Shown: in pieces, positions 56,142 to 63,395 of the stretch
How the letters are laid out: every line of letters begins with the position of its first letter
Position numbering within the stretch: position 1 is the first letter of the stretch
From: Haemophilus parainfluenzae
GTDB lineage: Bacteria; Pseudomonadota; Gammaproteobacteria; Enterobacterales; Pasteurellaceae
Assembly (NCBI RefSeq): GCF_900638025.1
Contig: NZ_LR134481.1
Location: 806,001-870,000, forward strand
Direction of reading: 5' to 3'
DNA length: 64,000 nucleotides
Notes under the pieces: generated by a model
What the model saw: the letters and a program-made list of their open reading frames with translations, nothing else
The model's database searches: none
What the model was told of the DNA's origin: nothing
Position numbers and translations under genes: made by a program

Positions 56142-58420
56142 TAATATGCTCTCCGTTGTTGTTGGTCTAACACGCGCTTCAACATTATTTCGAACTCACT
56201 TAAACTCATCTTTAAGCCTTGTTGAACCTGGTTTAAAACGCCGTTTCCGTCACCATTTGAACCGCCATTGACATTGATTGTCGGGTTAAAATTCACCACC
56301 ACACTATTGTCAGCCCTAGCGGCTTGTGGCATGACGTCCGCACGATTGAGTGGCTGATAATTGGCAAGAACGCCTGTGTTATGGGTCACACCATTTAACC
56401 CCACAGCCCCCGCAAGGTTATCTGACGCCGCTTCTGCGATGGATGTTGATTTATCCATCCCAATCGCTAGCCCCTCCACAACATTCACGCCATAACCTTT
56501 AAAAACCCGGCTTGGCGAATGAATACCCAGCTTATCAGCAAACCACCCCTTAATGCCGTCACCTAAATCAGAAACAATCTTTTTCGCTTCTTCCCAGGCG
56601 TTTTTAATACCGTTCACTAGTCCGTCTATCATATTTCGGCCAAAATCCATAAATTTCGATGGCACATCAATGCCAAACCAGGAAAGTACTGAAGAAAAGA
56701 CCTGTTGGAATAAAGCCAAAGGCGACCAGCTTAGAATGGCCGATGTGATATTTCCGATGCCGGATGTGAAGAAATTGCTGATATTTGTCCAGGCGGTTGA
56801 GCAGAAATTTGTGATACCGCTCCAGGCGTTAGAAAACACCCCGGAAACCTTGCCCCATAATTCAGAGAACCATGGCCCAACTTTAGCCCAATTCTCATAA
56901 ATCAAATACGCTGCAACCGCAATCCCCGTAATGATTAGCCCGATTGGATTGGTAAGCAATGCACGGCTCATCATCAAGATCGCTTTTCCAAACATCATTG
57001 CGCCTTTTATCACGTAGCCCATTAAATAGCCAATCCCAAGTGACAGTTTGCTGATTGCGGAAAATAAAACGTTCCCTAATAATCCCCCCAGGAATTTTCC
57101 CGCCTTAATAAACGGCAATAACCCGGCCGCCACAAAAGAAAATGCAGAGTGAAGCGTTAATAAGCCGCCCACAACCGCTGCAACACCACCGCCAATCGTT
57201 AATACCCATTCCATAATTTGTGGGTTGGTTTCCACCCATTTTGTGATGCTATAAATGACTGGTGTGATATTTTCCACAAATGAAGAAATCACCAGCAAAA
57301 ATGCTGATCCAATTTTGGTGGCCAATTCCAAAATGCTGCTTTTTAGCTTGGTGAGCTTGTTTTCCGTGGTGTTACTGCGGTTTTCAAACTCGCGCTGCAT
57401 TGATCCGATATATTTTAAATTCCCTTGCTCATCGGTTTCTTGTAATAACCCTAACTGGCGGTTGTATTCCCCGGTGTTTTGCGCGAGTAACAATACATCG
57501 TCGGCATATTGTTTACCAAATATCTTGGCGAGAAGCGGATACTGTTTATCTTTTGGCATCTGTTTCACTTTTTCAATGAAAGAAGAAATCGCACCTTGCG
57601 CATCTTTATTCATCGCAGCGGCGAAGCTTTTTGTCGTAAATCCTAGCTGCTTTAACTCTTTCGCATGCTCACCAGCTTTAAGTTGTAAAAATGATGACGA
57701 CATACCTTTCACTGCTTGCGCGGCAAGCTCAGGTGCTTTACCCATTGAAAGGAAGGTAGATCCTAGCGCAGCGGATTGCTTTTCGGAAAGCCCAAGCATT
57801 CGTGTATCAGAACCCACCCGAGTAATGACATTTACAATATCTTTCGCTTTCGCGTTGGCATTATCTGATAGGTGGTTAATCACATCCCCGAATTGAGCCA
57901 TCTCTGTAATTGGTTTACCTAGCACGTTAGCCATAGTCGCCATCGCTTCACCAGCATCACCAGCCGCCATATCAAACGCCACCCCCATTGTGGCCGCGTC
58001 CTTAGCATATCCGAGTAGATTTTCCCGCGCCACGCCAGATTGACCGCCAGCTGCAACAATAGCGGCAATTTCTTCCCCAGCCATAGGGATTGTGCGGGTT
58101 AGTTTAAGAATATCGTCGCCCATCTCTTTAAATTGAGCTGGCGTGTCAAAGTTTACGACCTTTTTAACATCGGCCATCGCGCTTTCAAACTTAATTGCGG
58201 GGTCTGCCAACCCGCGAATAGTCCCCATAGTAGCTGTAACGGATGAAGCTAGCGCTGCAAACCCAGCCACTCCTGTTTTAGCCAGCGCGCCCATCTTTTT
58301 AGACGTACTAAGGCTTTGGTCTTGCAATATTTTAAAACTATTGCAAACAGAACGGATGCCCTTAACCGCACCTGTCACGCCGGCTGTAATGACTAATCCT
58401 ATTGCTAGATTGTTTGACAT
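56141..58420 (-). CDS. Tail tape measure protein T
   Basis: A 759-residue tape measure that sets tail length. Residues 60-330 are the PhageMin_Tail/TP901 core (FESAMADVKKVVNF, AAGGQSGVARENLLGYAKDA, FGKQYADDVLLLAQNT). Several long hydrophobic helices (MEWVLTIGGGVAAVVGGLLTL, ALLTNPIGLIITGIAVAAYLI) follow, and the C-terminal GMDKSTSIAEAASDNLAGAV and a disordered Asn/Gly tail. It lies downstream of E/E' but is separated from them by an inserted opposite-strand gene. Confidence 0.93.
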   Translation of the reverse strand: MSNNLAIGLVITAGVTGAVKGIRSVCNSFKILQDQSLSTSKKMGALAKTGVAGFAALASSVTATMGTIRGLADPAIKFESAMADVKKVVNFDTPAQFKEMGDDILKLTRTIPMAGEEIAAIVAAGGQSGVARENLLGYAKDAATMGVAFDMAAGDAGEAMATMANVLGKPITEMAQFGDVINHLSDNANAKAKDIVNVITRVGSDTRMLGLSEKQSAALGSTFLSMGKAPELAAQAVKGMSSSFLQLKAGEHAKELKQLGFTTKSFAAAMNKDAQGAISSFIEKVKQMPKDKQYPLLAKIFGKQYADDVLLLAQNTGEYNRQLGLLQETDEQGNLKYIGSMQREFENRSNTTENKLTKLKSSILELATKIGSAFLLVISSFVENITPVIYSITKWVETNPQIMEWVLTIGGGVAAVVGGLLTLHSAFSFVAAGLLPFIKAGKFLGGLLGNVLFSAISKLSLGIGYLMGYVIKGAMMFGKAILMMSRALLTNPIGLIITGIAVAAYLIYENWAKVGPWFSELWGKVSGVFSNAWSGITNFCSTAWTNISNFFTSGIGNITSAILSWSPLALFQQVFSSVLSWFGIDVPSKFMDFGRNMIDGLVNGIKNAWEEAKKIVSDLGDGIKGWFADKLGIHSPSRVFKGYGVNVVEGLAIGMDKSTSIAEAASDNLAGAVGLNGVTHNTGVLANYQPLNRADVMPQAARADNSVVVNFNPTINVNGGSNGDGNGVLNQVQQGLKMSLSEFEIMLKRVLDQQQRRAY

Positions 58421-58430
58421 GTTTTATAGT
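58402..58430 (+). promoter_or_regulatory. Promoter of the opposite-strand moron gene
   Basis: TTGCTA (58402-58407) and TATAGT (58425-58430) with a 17-bp spacer, on the plus strand and overlapping the start of the tape measure gene. Transcription would begin near 58437, 20 nt before the ATG. Confidence 0.55.
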
Positions 58431-58456
58431 CCCGTTTAATTAATAAGGAGGAAGAA

Positions 58457-58717
58457 ATGACAAGAGAAAAATGGGTAGAAAACACACAGGCTGTTTTATT
58501 GCTCGCCCTTGTTTTAAGCTATCTCGGCAGCCTTTATCATTTTTTAGTTTTTTATTCAGAAAGTAACTCGCTCTCATGGGTTTCCGTTTGCGTATCTGCT
58601 TTTTTGTTTGCACTACCGTGGACATTGGCCGGATTCCTGGTAATGTTTTCGTGTAGAGTAATTATCATCTCGCTTTTTGGCTTATTCGCCACGCTTCAAA
58701 CCCTACTTAAACACTAA
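58457..58717 (+). CDS. Small membrane protein (moron) within the tail operon, opposite strand
   Basis: An 86-residue protein with three hydrophobic segments (about residues 11-33, 39-63 and 65-82) and a basic N-terminus, MTREKWVENTQ. AAGGAGG lies 7 nt before the ATG, one of the strongest binding sites in the window. It has its own promoter and a terminator 2 bp after the stop, and it runs against all surrounding phage genes, in the gap between E' and the tape measure. That is the layout of a moron, a gene expressed from the prophage. I recognise no family. Membrane location suits superinfection exclusion or host-surface change, which is inference only. Confidence 0.75.
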   Translation: MTREKWVENTQAVLLLALVLSYLGSLYHFLVFYSESNSLSWVSVCVSAFLFALPWTLAGFLVMFSCRVIIISLFGLFATLQTLLKH

Positions 58718-58718
58718 A

Positions 58719-58745
58719 CAAAAAGCCGCTTAAATAGCGGCTTTT
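58719..58745. terminator. Terminator between moron gene and E' (bidirectional)
   Basis: AAAAGCCGCT taaat AGCGGCTTTT forms a perfect 10-bp stem. T-runs occur on both strands (TTTT on plus, TTTTT on minus). The E' stop codon lies in its loop. Confidence 0.85.
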
Positions 58746-58888
58746 GTGTACCTTGCTTTAATCTGCCGCTCCGCTTGAATAATCCAACGTTCAACATCAT
58801 CAAGCGTCATTTCTTCCAGCTCGCTTGGCTGGAATCCAAACCAAAAGGCCAAGTCTGCCAGGGCTGCATTGAGGCTTTCCGCGTTTAC
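58730..58888 (-). CDS. Tail protein E' extension, made by -1 frameshift from E
   Basis: The -1 frame after the E stop encodes about 52 residues including ADLAFWFGFQPSELEEMTLD and DVERWIIQAERQIKARY, the GpE-type sequence of P2-like phages. It has no start codon of its own. The heptamer GGGAAAG (58894-58888), read G GGA AAG directly before the E stop, is the slippery site used for lambda G-GT. The E-E' fusion would be 134 residues and act as tail assembly chaperone. Confidence 0.85.
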   Translation of the reverse strand, partial: VNAESLNAALADLAFWFGFQPSELEEMTLDDVERWIIQAERQIKARYTKAAI

Positions 58889-59133
58889 TTTCCCTTTTGC
58901 ATTTTCTCAACAATTTTTGATGCTGCTTGGAAGTCTGCAATATCAAGCTCGTCAATATCTTCAGGCACTAAGCCTGTGACGATTGCAAGCAAACTCACCG
59001 CCATTTCGGTTTCGGTTTTACCTGTCATTTTGCGGATATCACGCACTTTAGGACGGCGAATTTTTAACTCGGTGATGGTGTTTCCTTGCCCGTCAAGGAA
59101 AGGGAACTCTAATTTAAGAATGGTTTCAGACAT
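58885..59133 (-). CDS. Tail assembly chaperone E
   Basis: An 82-residue phage tail assembly protein: MSETILKLEFPFLDGQGNTI, ITELKIRRPKVRDIRKM and DIDELDIADFQAASKIVEKM are typical of the P2 gpE / TAC_7 group. The last codons CAA AAG GGA AAG precede the stop and carry overlapping slippery heptamers (AAAGGGA and GGGAAAG). It lies between the tube gene and the tape measure gene, as expected. Confidence 0.9.
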   Translation of the reverse strand: MSETILKLEFPFLDGQGNTITELKIRRPKVRDIRKMTGKTETEMAVSLLAIVTGLVPEDIDELDIADFQAASKIVEKMQKGK

Positions 59134-59233
59134 AAAAAAACTCCTTTGTGAGTCGATTTGTTTAACTTCACAAAGGAGAATACAACTTTGACCGGTTGAA
59201 TGATTTTAAATAGATTTAAAGGTTTTCACCCCT

Positions 59234-59752
59234 TTATTGACCGATATTGGTGCGGTATTTTTGCAACACATCTTGGCCGTTTACACGGTAGATATTTGCA
59301 AGCACATCAATAAATAAGATCTCTTTGCCGGCCACGGTCTGTTTGATTGAATAAACATCTACCGTATCACCAAACTCTGAATTCTCTTTATTTTTCTGCG
59401 CCGTACCACCAATTTTGCTGGCTGACACATTCATAATGGTCACCATCGGCTCTTCAGCTGCCAACCCGCGTGAGTCAAACACCTGGAGGTTTGAGCGGAT
59501 CATTAGCTGTGAATTTTTATAAGGGTTCAACAACAACGCGCGAACTTCCGGATAAAAGCTATCCCAGGTAATTTCAGCCTCGATAGCGTTCGTACCAGCC
59601 GGAAGTTTAATTTCACCGTGAAGCCCAAGGCCTTTATGGGAAACCTTTTCAAACTCAACGTCAGGGATTTTTACTTCGTTCGCACGTCCCATTTGACTAT
59701 TGCCGTTAATATACACGTTGCCGTTGACGATTTGATTGATAGAAATACTCAT
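59234..59752 (-). CDS. Tail tube protein (P2 gpFII family)
   Basis: A 172-residue tube subunit: NVYINGNSQMGRANEVKIPD, KGLGLHGEIKLPAGTNAIEAEITW and KQTVAGKEILFIDVLANIYRVNG match the P2 FII family. It follows the sheath gene by 13 bp, the usual FI-FII pair. Confidence 0.93.
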   Translation of the reverse strand: MSISINQIVNGNVYINGNSQMGRANEVKIPDVEFEKVSHKGLGLHGEIKLPAGTNAIEAEITWDSFYPEVRALLLNPYKNSQLMIRSNLQVFDSRGLAAEEPMVTIMNVSASKIGGTAQKNKENSEFGDTVDVYSIKQTVAGKEILFIDVLANIYRVNGQDVLQKYRTNIGQ

Positions 59753-59765
59753 CGGTTTTTACTCC

Positions 59766-61148
59766 TTAGCGTTGTGAAACCAAATTCACTAAGTATTTAC
59801 GGGTCATGACGGACTTGTTAGAAATCAATTCCGCTGGAAGTTTAGGGGTGTAGTCATAAACTAACGGCACGTGACCTTTGCTGAATTCATCAACTAAATC
59901 AGTGTCATAATCAAGACTTACGCTGTAGCCCACAATACTCGGAAGCGCACGCAAATAGGTATCTACCGTTTCAAGCAAGCTGTCAATTAATGCATCGTCG
60001 ATTGGACGGTCAATAAATTGCAACTCTGTGCGGCGGATGCTTTCATCAATTAAGTCACCGGTGCGAAGCGCGGTTTCAAAGTTGATGATATGCGTTACGG
60101 TCGGATAATTTGATGAGCGGTTACCCCATAATCTGAAACCTGTACCGAAGCTATTGAAAATAGTTGTAATACCCACCGCATTTAACTGGTTGGTCTCTGA
60201 TTGTTCATCATCAACACGCGCAGTTAGTGGAATTTCCATACCAATCACCCCTTGCAATGGGCGGTTTGATGTAGAGAACCAGTATCCGTTTTCGGTGTCG
60301 GTTTTCATTCGCAAGCCAGCCGCATGCACCGCAAGGCTTTCTAACGTATTGCTTGAGCCAATAGCATAAGGGAAGAAGTGGCGCGCGCGCTCAGTGCTTG
60401 CAGATGCGTTGATTGTACCCAATGGGCCACGGCCTTTGATTGCATCAGAAAGGCTTGTGCCTTTTGGTAATTGCACATAAGCCACCGCTTTCAACTGTTC
60501 TGCGAGCGTTGTTAAAGCCGCCGCACAGCTTGCTGTTTTATCAAACTCAGGGCAGATTAAAATCTTCGCGTCAGCGCCGTATAAGTTAAAGCCGTCGCGT
60601 AATAACTCAAATCCTTTGCGTTTACCTGTTGCGGAATCAATACCGCCTTTGATGTCGTCTTCCGTCACTTTTGTTGGGTCGGCGTATTCATAAGTCGCTT
60701 TTAAGGTTTCGTGTTTTGCTTTTAACGTAATTTCACCTGTTTGCAAATCTACCGCATAGTCTTGTCCGAGTGTCAAAGGGCGATCTGTGCTTAAGGTTAA
60801 ATTTAAAAGACCAGGATGCGAGGTTTTAGCGCGCAAGGTGTTATCGTCTTGCTTTAATGCCTCATCGGTAACAGTTGTTTTGTGTTTTGCTGGGTCTAAA
60901 ACATTGACCACATACACTTTCCCCGCCGAATAGCGAGATAAAACATCAAACACATCAGGAAGGGTGAAGCCCTTGCCTACGATGACGCCAAATTTTGAAA
61001 AATCTTTGGTCGTTTGACAGACTGTCAATTCATTCACCGCGCCGACAGGTGCTGTACCAACGATACCAATAATTGCACCGTCGACAGTTTCCACCGCAAC
61101 AGAGCCACCTGCTACGCGAATTGTTTTCGTCCCGTGATGGAATGCCAT
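59766..61148 (-). CDS. Contractile tail sheath protein (P2 gpFI family)
   Basis: A 460-residue sheath subunit. GTKTIRVAGGSVAVETVDGAIIGIVGTAP (residues 6-34), FELLRDGFNLYGADAKILICP and NSFGTGFRLWGNRSSNYP are sheath signatures; the C-terminal GYSVSLDYDTDLVDEFSKGHV forms the sheath handshake region. It shows that the virion is a myovirus. Confidence 0.95.
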   Translation of the reverse strand: MAFHHGTKTIRVAGGSVAVETVDGAIIGIVGTAPVGAVNELTVCQTTKDFSKFGVIVGKGFTLPDVFDVLSRYSAGKVYVVNVLDPAKHKTTVTDEALKQDDNTLRAKTSHPGLLNLTLSTDRPLTLGQDYAVDLQTGEITLKAKHETLKATYEYADPTKVTEDDIKGGIDSATGKRKGFELLRDGFNLYGADAKILICPEFDKTASCAAALTTLAEQLKAVAYVQLPKGTSLSDAIKGRGPLGTINASASTERARHFFPYAIGSSNTLESLAVHAAGLRMKTDTENGYWFSTSNRPLQGVIGMEIPLTARVDDEQSETNQLNAVGITTIFNSFGTGFRLWGNRSSNYPTVTHIINFETALRTGDLIDESIRRTELQFIDRPIDDALIDSLLETVDTYLRALPSIVGYSVSLDYDTDLVDEFSKGHVPLVYDYTPKLPAELISNKSVMTRKYLVNLVSQR

Positions 61149-61157
61149 AATTTTCTC

Positions 61158-61643
61158 CTATGGTTGTTTGGGATTATGTTTATCCGCACGGCGATAGCGT
61201 GCGGCGGTAAATTTAGGTAAATCGCTTGGTTCGCAAAGCTCTACTTGCCATGTTTCAGTCTGCACCAAAAGCTGATACTGCCAAAGACCGTCTGACTCGC
61301 CGCCAAACTCTTCACTCACTAAACTACAAGCTGTGCAGTTAGTTGGTCTAAATCCAACTATTGCCAAGCGTAGCTGGTCTAACATTTCGATTGCCCCGTG
61401 GTCGTCATGCTGACTTCGAGCAATTACAGTAAGCGCAACCATAACCACTCGGCGTTGTTGGATAACATCCACGCTGTCGATGCTTTCAAACTTCGACCCG
61501 GCATATTGCACCAAAACAGCACCGAATTCGTCTGTGAGATTGTAGTGTTCCAAATCGTCAGGAAATAACTCAATGCTGAACTTGTCCGTTTTATCGGCTA
61601 TCCGTTGCTGTATGCTTTCTAAAATCGGAAGCGTTGCACTCAT
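61158..61643 (-). CDS. Mu gp37-like tail completion protein (DUF1834)
   Basis: A 161-residue protein: LPILESIQQRIADKTDKFSIELFPDD and VLVQYAGSKFES, followed by VMVALTVIARSQHDDHGAIEMLDQLRLAI, are as in the Mu Gp37 family. It follows the gp36-like gene by 1 bp, the same order as in Mu. Confidence 0.85.
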   Translation of the reverse strand: MSATLPILESIQQRIADKTDKFSIELFPDDLEHYNLTDEFGAVLVQYAGSKFESIDSVDVIQQRRVVMVALTVIARSQHDDHGAIEMLDQLRLAIVGFRPTNCTACSLVSEEFGGESDGLWQYQLLVQTETWQVELCEPSDLPKFTAARYRRADKHNPKQP

Positions 61644-61644
61644 A

Positions 61645-62079
61645 TTAATATCCTGTCAAATCGAGCTTCTGTGGCGCGCGTGCGTTGAATTTCAGCGCGG
61701 TTGGGTAGTTATCATCGGCCGCACTCCCGATTTCCGTTAGACCGAGATGCAGCTTGCCGGATTGAATCCGTTCCAGGTCTTTCAAGGCTTGTGCGTAGGT
61801 TTCGCGAACATTGTCCGGAAATCCTTTACCGTCAGGGCGGCGGGAATACAACCAATGCCGTGCAATTTGTAAACAAATATTGCGCACCAAGGTCGGCACT
61901 TGATTTAATGGCAAGACGTAACGCGAGCGCAAATAGCCGTCCACGGTTTCCGTGGCGTATTCGCAAGCCTTATCCAATGTCATCTGATTTGCGGTAGTCG
62001 CGCGTGATGTATCATTCGATAGGGCGATTAGCGTACTTTCACTCATTACATCTTCTAAATCTTGTGCCGTGATATACAT
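61645..62079 (-). CDS. Mu gp36-like head-tail connector (DUF1320)
   Basis: A 144-residue protein: MYITAQDLEDVMSESTLIAL, DKACEYATETVDGYLRSRYVLPL and ICLQIARHWLYSRRP are the DUF1320/gp36 signature. Its start is on the stop of the preceding small gene (TAATG), so the two are coupled. Confidence 0.9.
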   Translation of the reverse strand: MYITAQDLEDVMSESTLIALSNDTSRATTANQMTLDKACEYATETVDGYLRSRYVLPLNQVPTLVRNICLQIARHWLYSRRPDGKGFPDNVRETYAQALKDLERIQSGKLHLGLTEIGSAADDNYPTALKFNARAPQKLDLTGY

Positions 62080-62387
62080 TACTTATCTTTACCTTTGCTT
62101 GATTTTGTGGTTTCGCCCGCTTCTTCGCCTGGCTCTTCCGCAGACGTTTCAGCGGTTGCTTCTTCCGCATCACTTTCAACCTGTTCAGCTGCGGTATCAT
62201 CGCTTGCGGTCTGCTCAGCTTGCTTGCGTTGCTCGCTGTTAGTTTCAGCCGGCTTAATGTAAATCGCGAGCTTGTCGGCTTCTTCTTCGGTCAGCTCAAT
62301 AACATCGTTTTGCTCATATCGCTTGCCGTTGTGTAAGATTGCCATCGCCGCGGCGACTAAAAATGCCGTTTTTTGTTTATCTGACAT
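62079..62387 (-). CDS. Small acidic phage protein between capsid and gp36
   Basis: A 102-residue protein with an ordered N-terminal half (LHNGKRYEQNDVIELTEEEADKLAIYI), which resembles a small beta-domain of the kind seen next to phage capsid genes. It ends in a long low-complexity acidic tail rich in Glu, Ala and Thr and then KSSKGKDK. I recognise no function; head-tail junction position suggests a capsid accessory role. Confidence 0.65.
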   Translation of the reverse strand: MSDKQKTAFLVAAAMAILHNGKRYEQNDVIELTEEEADKLAIYIKPAETNSEQRKQAEQTASDDTAAEQVESDAEEATAETSAEEPGEEAGETTKSSKGKDK

Positions 62388-62457
62388 AATTCACCCTTAA
62401 AATAAGTTGAAATTAAACCGCACTTAAATCGCGTTTAAATGCGGTTCAAATTGGGGG

Positions 62458-63384
62458 TTAAATACAACCTTTGATTAAGTAACCCGCAGATTTACCCACG
62501 ATGTATGGTTTATTGATATCGGTCGTGCGAACGATTTCAACTTTGCCACCCACTTCTGGGTAAGTATCTACATATAAGCCTTTTTTGCGGCGTACGGTAT
62601 AACCAAATGATGGTTCGTAGATGTTTTGTTTTTGCTCTTTTGATGGCGGCGCAACATAAGCCAACACAATGGCTTTCGACCAAATATCTTTCAACTCACC
62701 GCTTTCTTCGTACACGGCTTCACCAACCACAACACGATCTACTTTGATTAATTTTGCAAAGTCTTCCGGCGTTAATACGGCAGTTGCCACGTATTTGATT
62801 TTTTCCAACACTTTCGGGTGTTCGCTTAATACTTCCCATACATCACCAGAAATTGCGCACACGTTCGGTTTACGACCGGTCGAACGTTTAATTGCACGAA
62901 TACCGGTTTTAATCACACCAATAGGGTCTGAATTAGGGTCGGTAAATTGAGACGTGCCGCTTAAGGTCACTTTGTTTGTGGTTTCGTAATTAGCTTCGTT
63001 TAAAGCTAAGTCCGCACAAGCTTTTTCACGACCAAGCACGATGACATCTTGTGTCACACCTGTCGCAAATTGGCGTAATGGATAAACATCTTCGGTTTCA
63101 TTCACTTCGCGAATGTCGATTGGGTATTCGATGTCGTTTTCTTCTAAAACAACGGTCAATGAGCCAATGTCTTCCGGCGTTAAGCGATTTGATGCTGCAC
63201 GAAGCTCACGTTTTGTGGTTTGTAAACGGAACGCTAAGCGACCGAATGTAGGGATTTTGCCACCTTCTTTTTTAGCTTCTGCGATAGGGAACAACACTTC
63301 GGAAATCATGTTGCCGTTGTAATAACCTTGCGCAAGTTCGGTTAATACCGGGTCAACCACGCGTTGTTTTGATAAATCAGTCAT
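62458..63384 (-). CDS. Major capsid protein
   Basis: A 308-residue protein: VVDPVLTELAQGYYNGNMISEVLFPI, RELRAASNRLTPEDIGSLTV and KPNVCAISGDVWEVLSEHPKVLEKI. That is the pattern of HK97-fold capsids of BcepMu/B3-like transposable phages rather than Mu gpT. It follows the scaffold gene by 11 bp. It is intact, and the most abundant late protein is expected here. Confidence 0.8.
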   Translation of the reverse strand: MTDLSKQRVVDPVLTELAQGYYNGNMISEVLFPIAEAKKEGGKIPTFGRLAFRLQTTKRELRAASNRLTPEDIGSLTVVLEENDIEYPIDIREVNETEDVYPLRQFATGVTQDVIVLGREKACADLALNEANYETTNKVTLSGTSQFTDPNSDPIGVIKTGIRAIKRSTGRKPNVCAISGDVWEVLSEHPKVLEKIKYVATAVLTPEDFAKLIKVDRVVVGEAVYEESGELKDIWSKAIVLAYVAPPSKEQKQNIYEPSFGYTVRRKKGLYVDTYPEVGGKVEIVRTTDINKPYIVGKSAGYLIKGCI

Positions 63385-63395
63385 GCATTTGCTCC

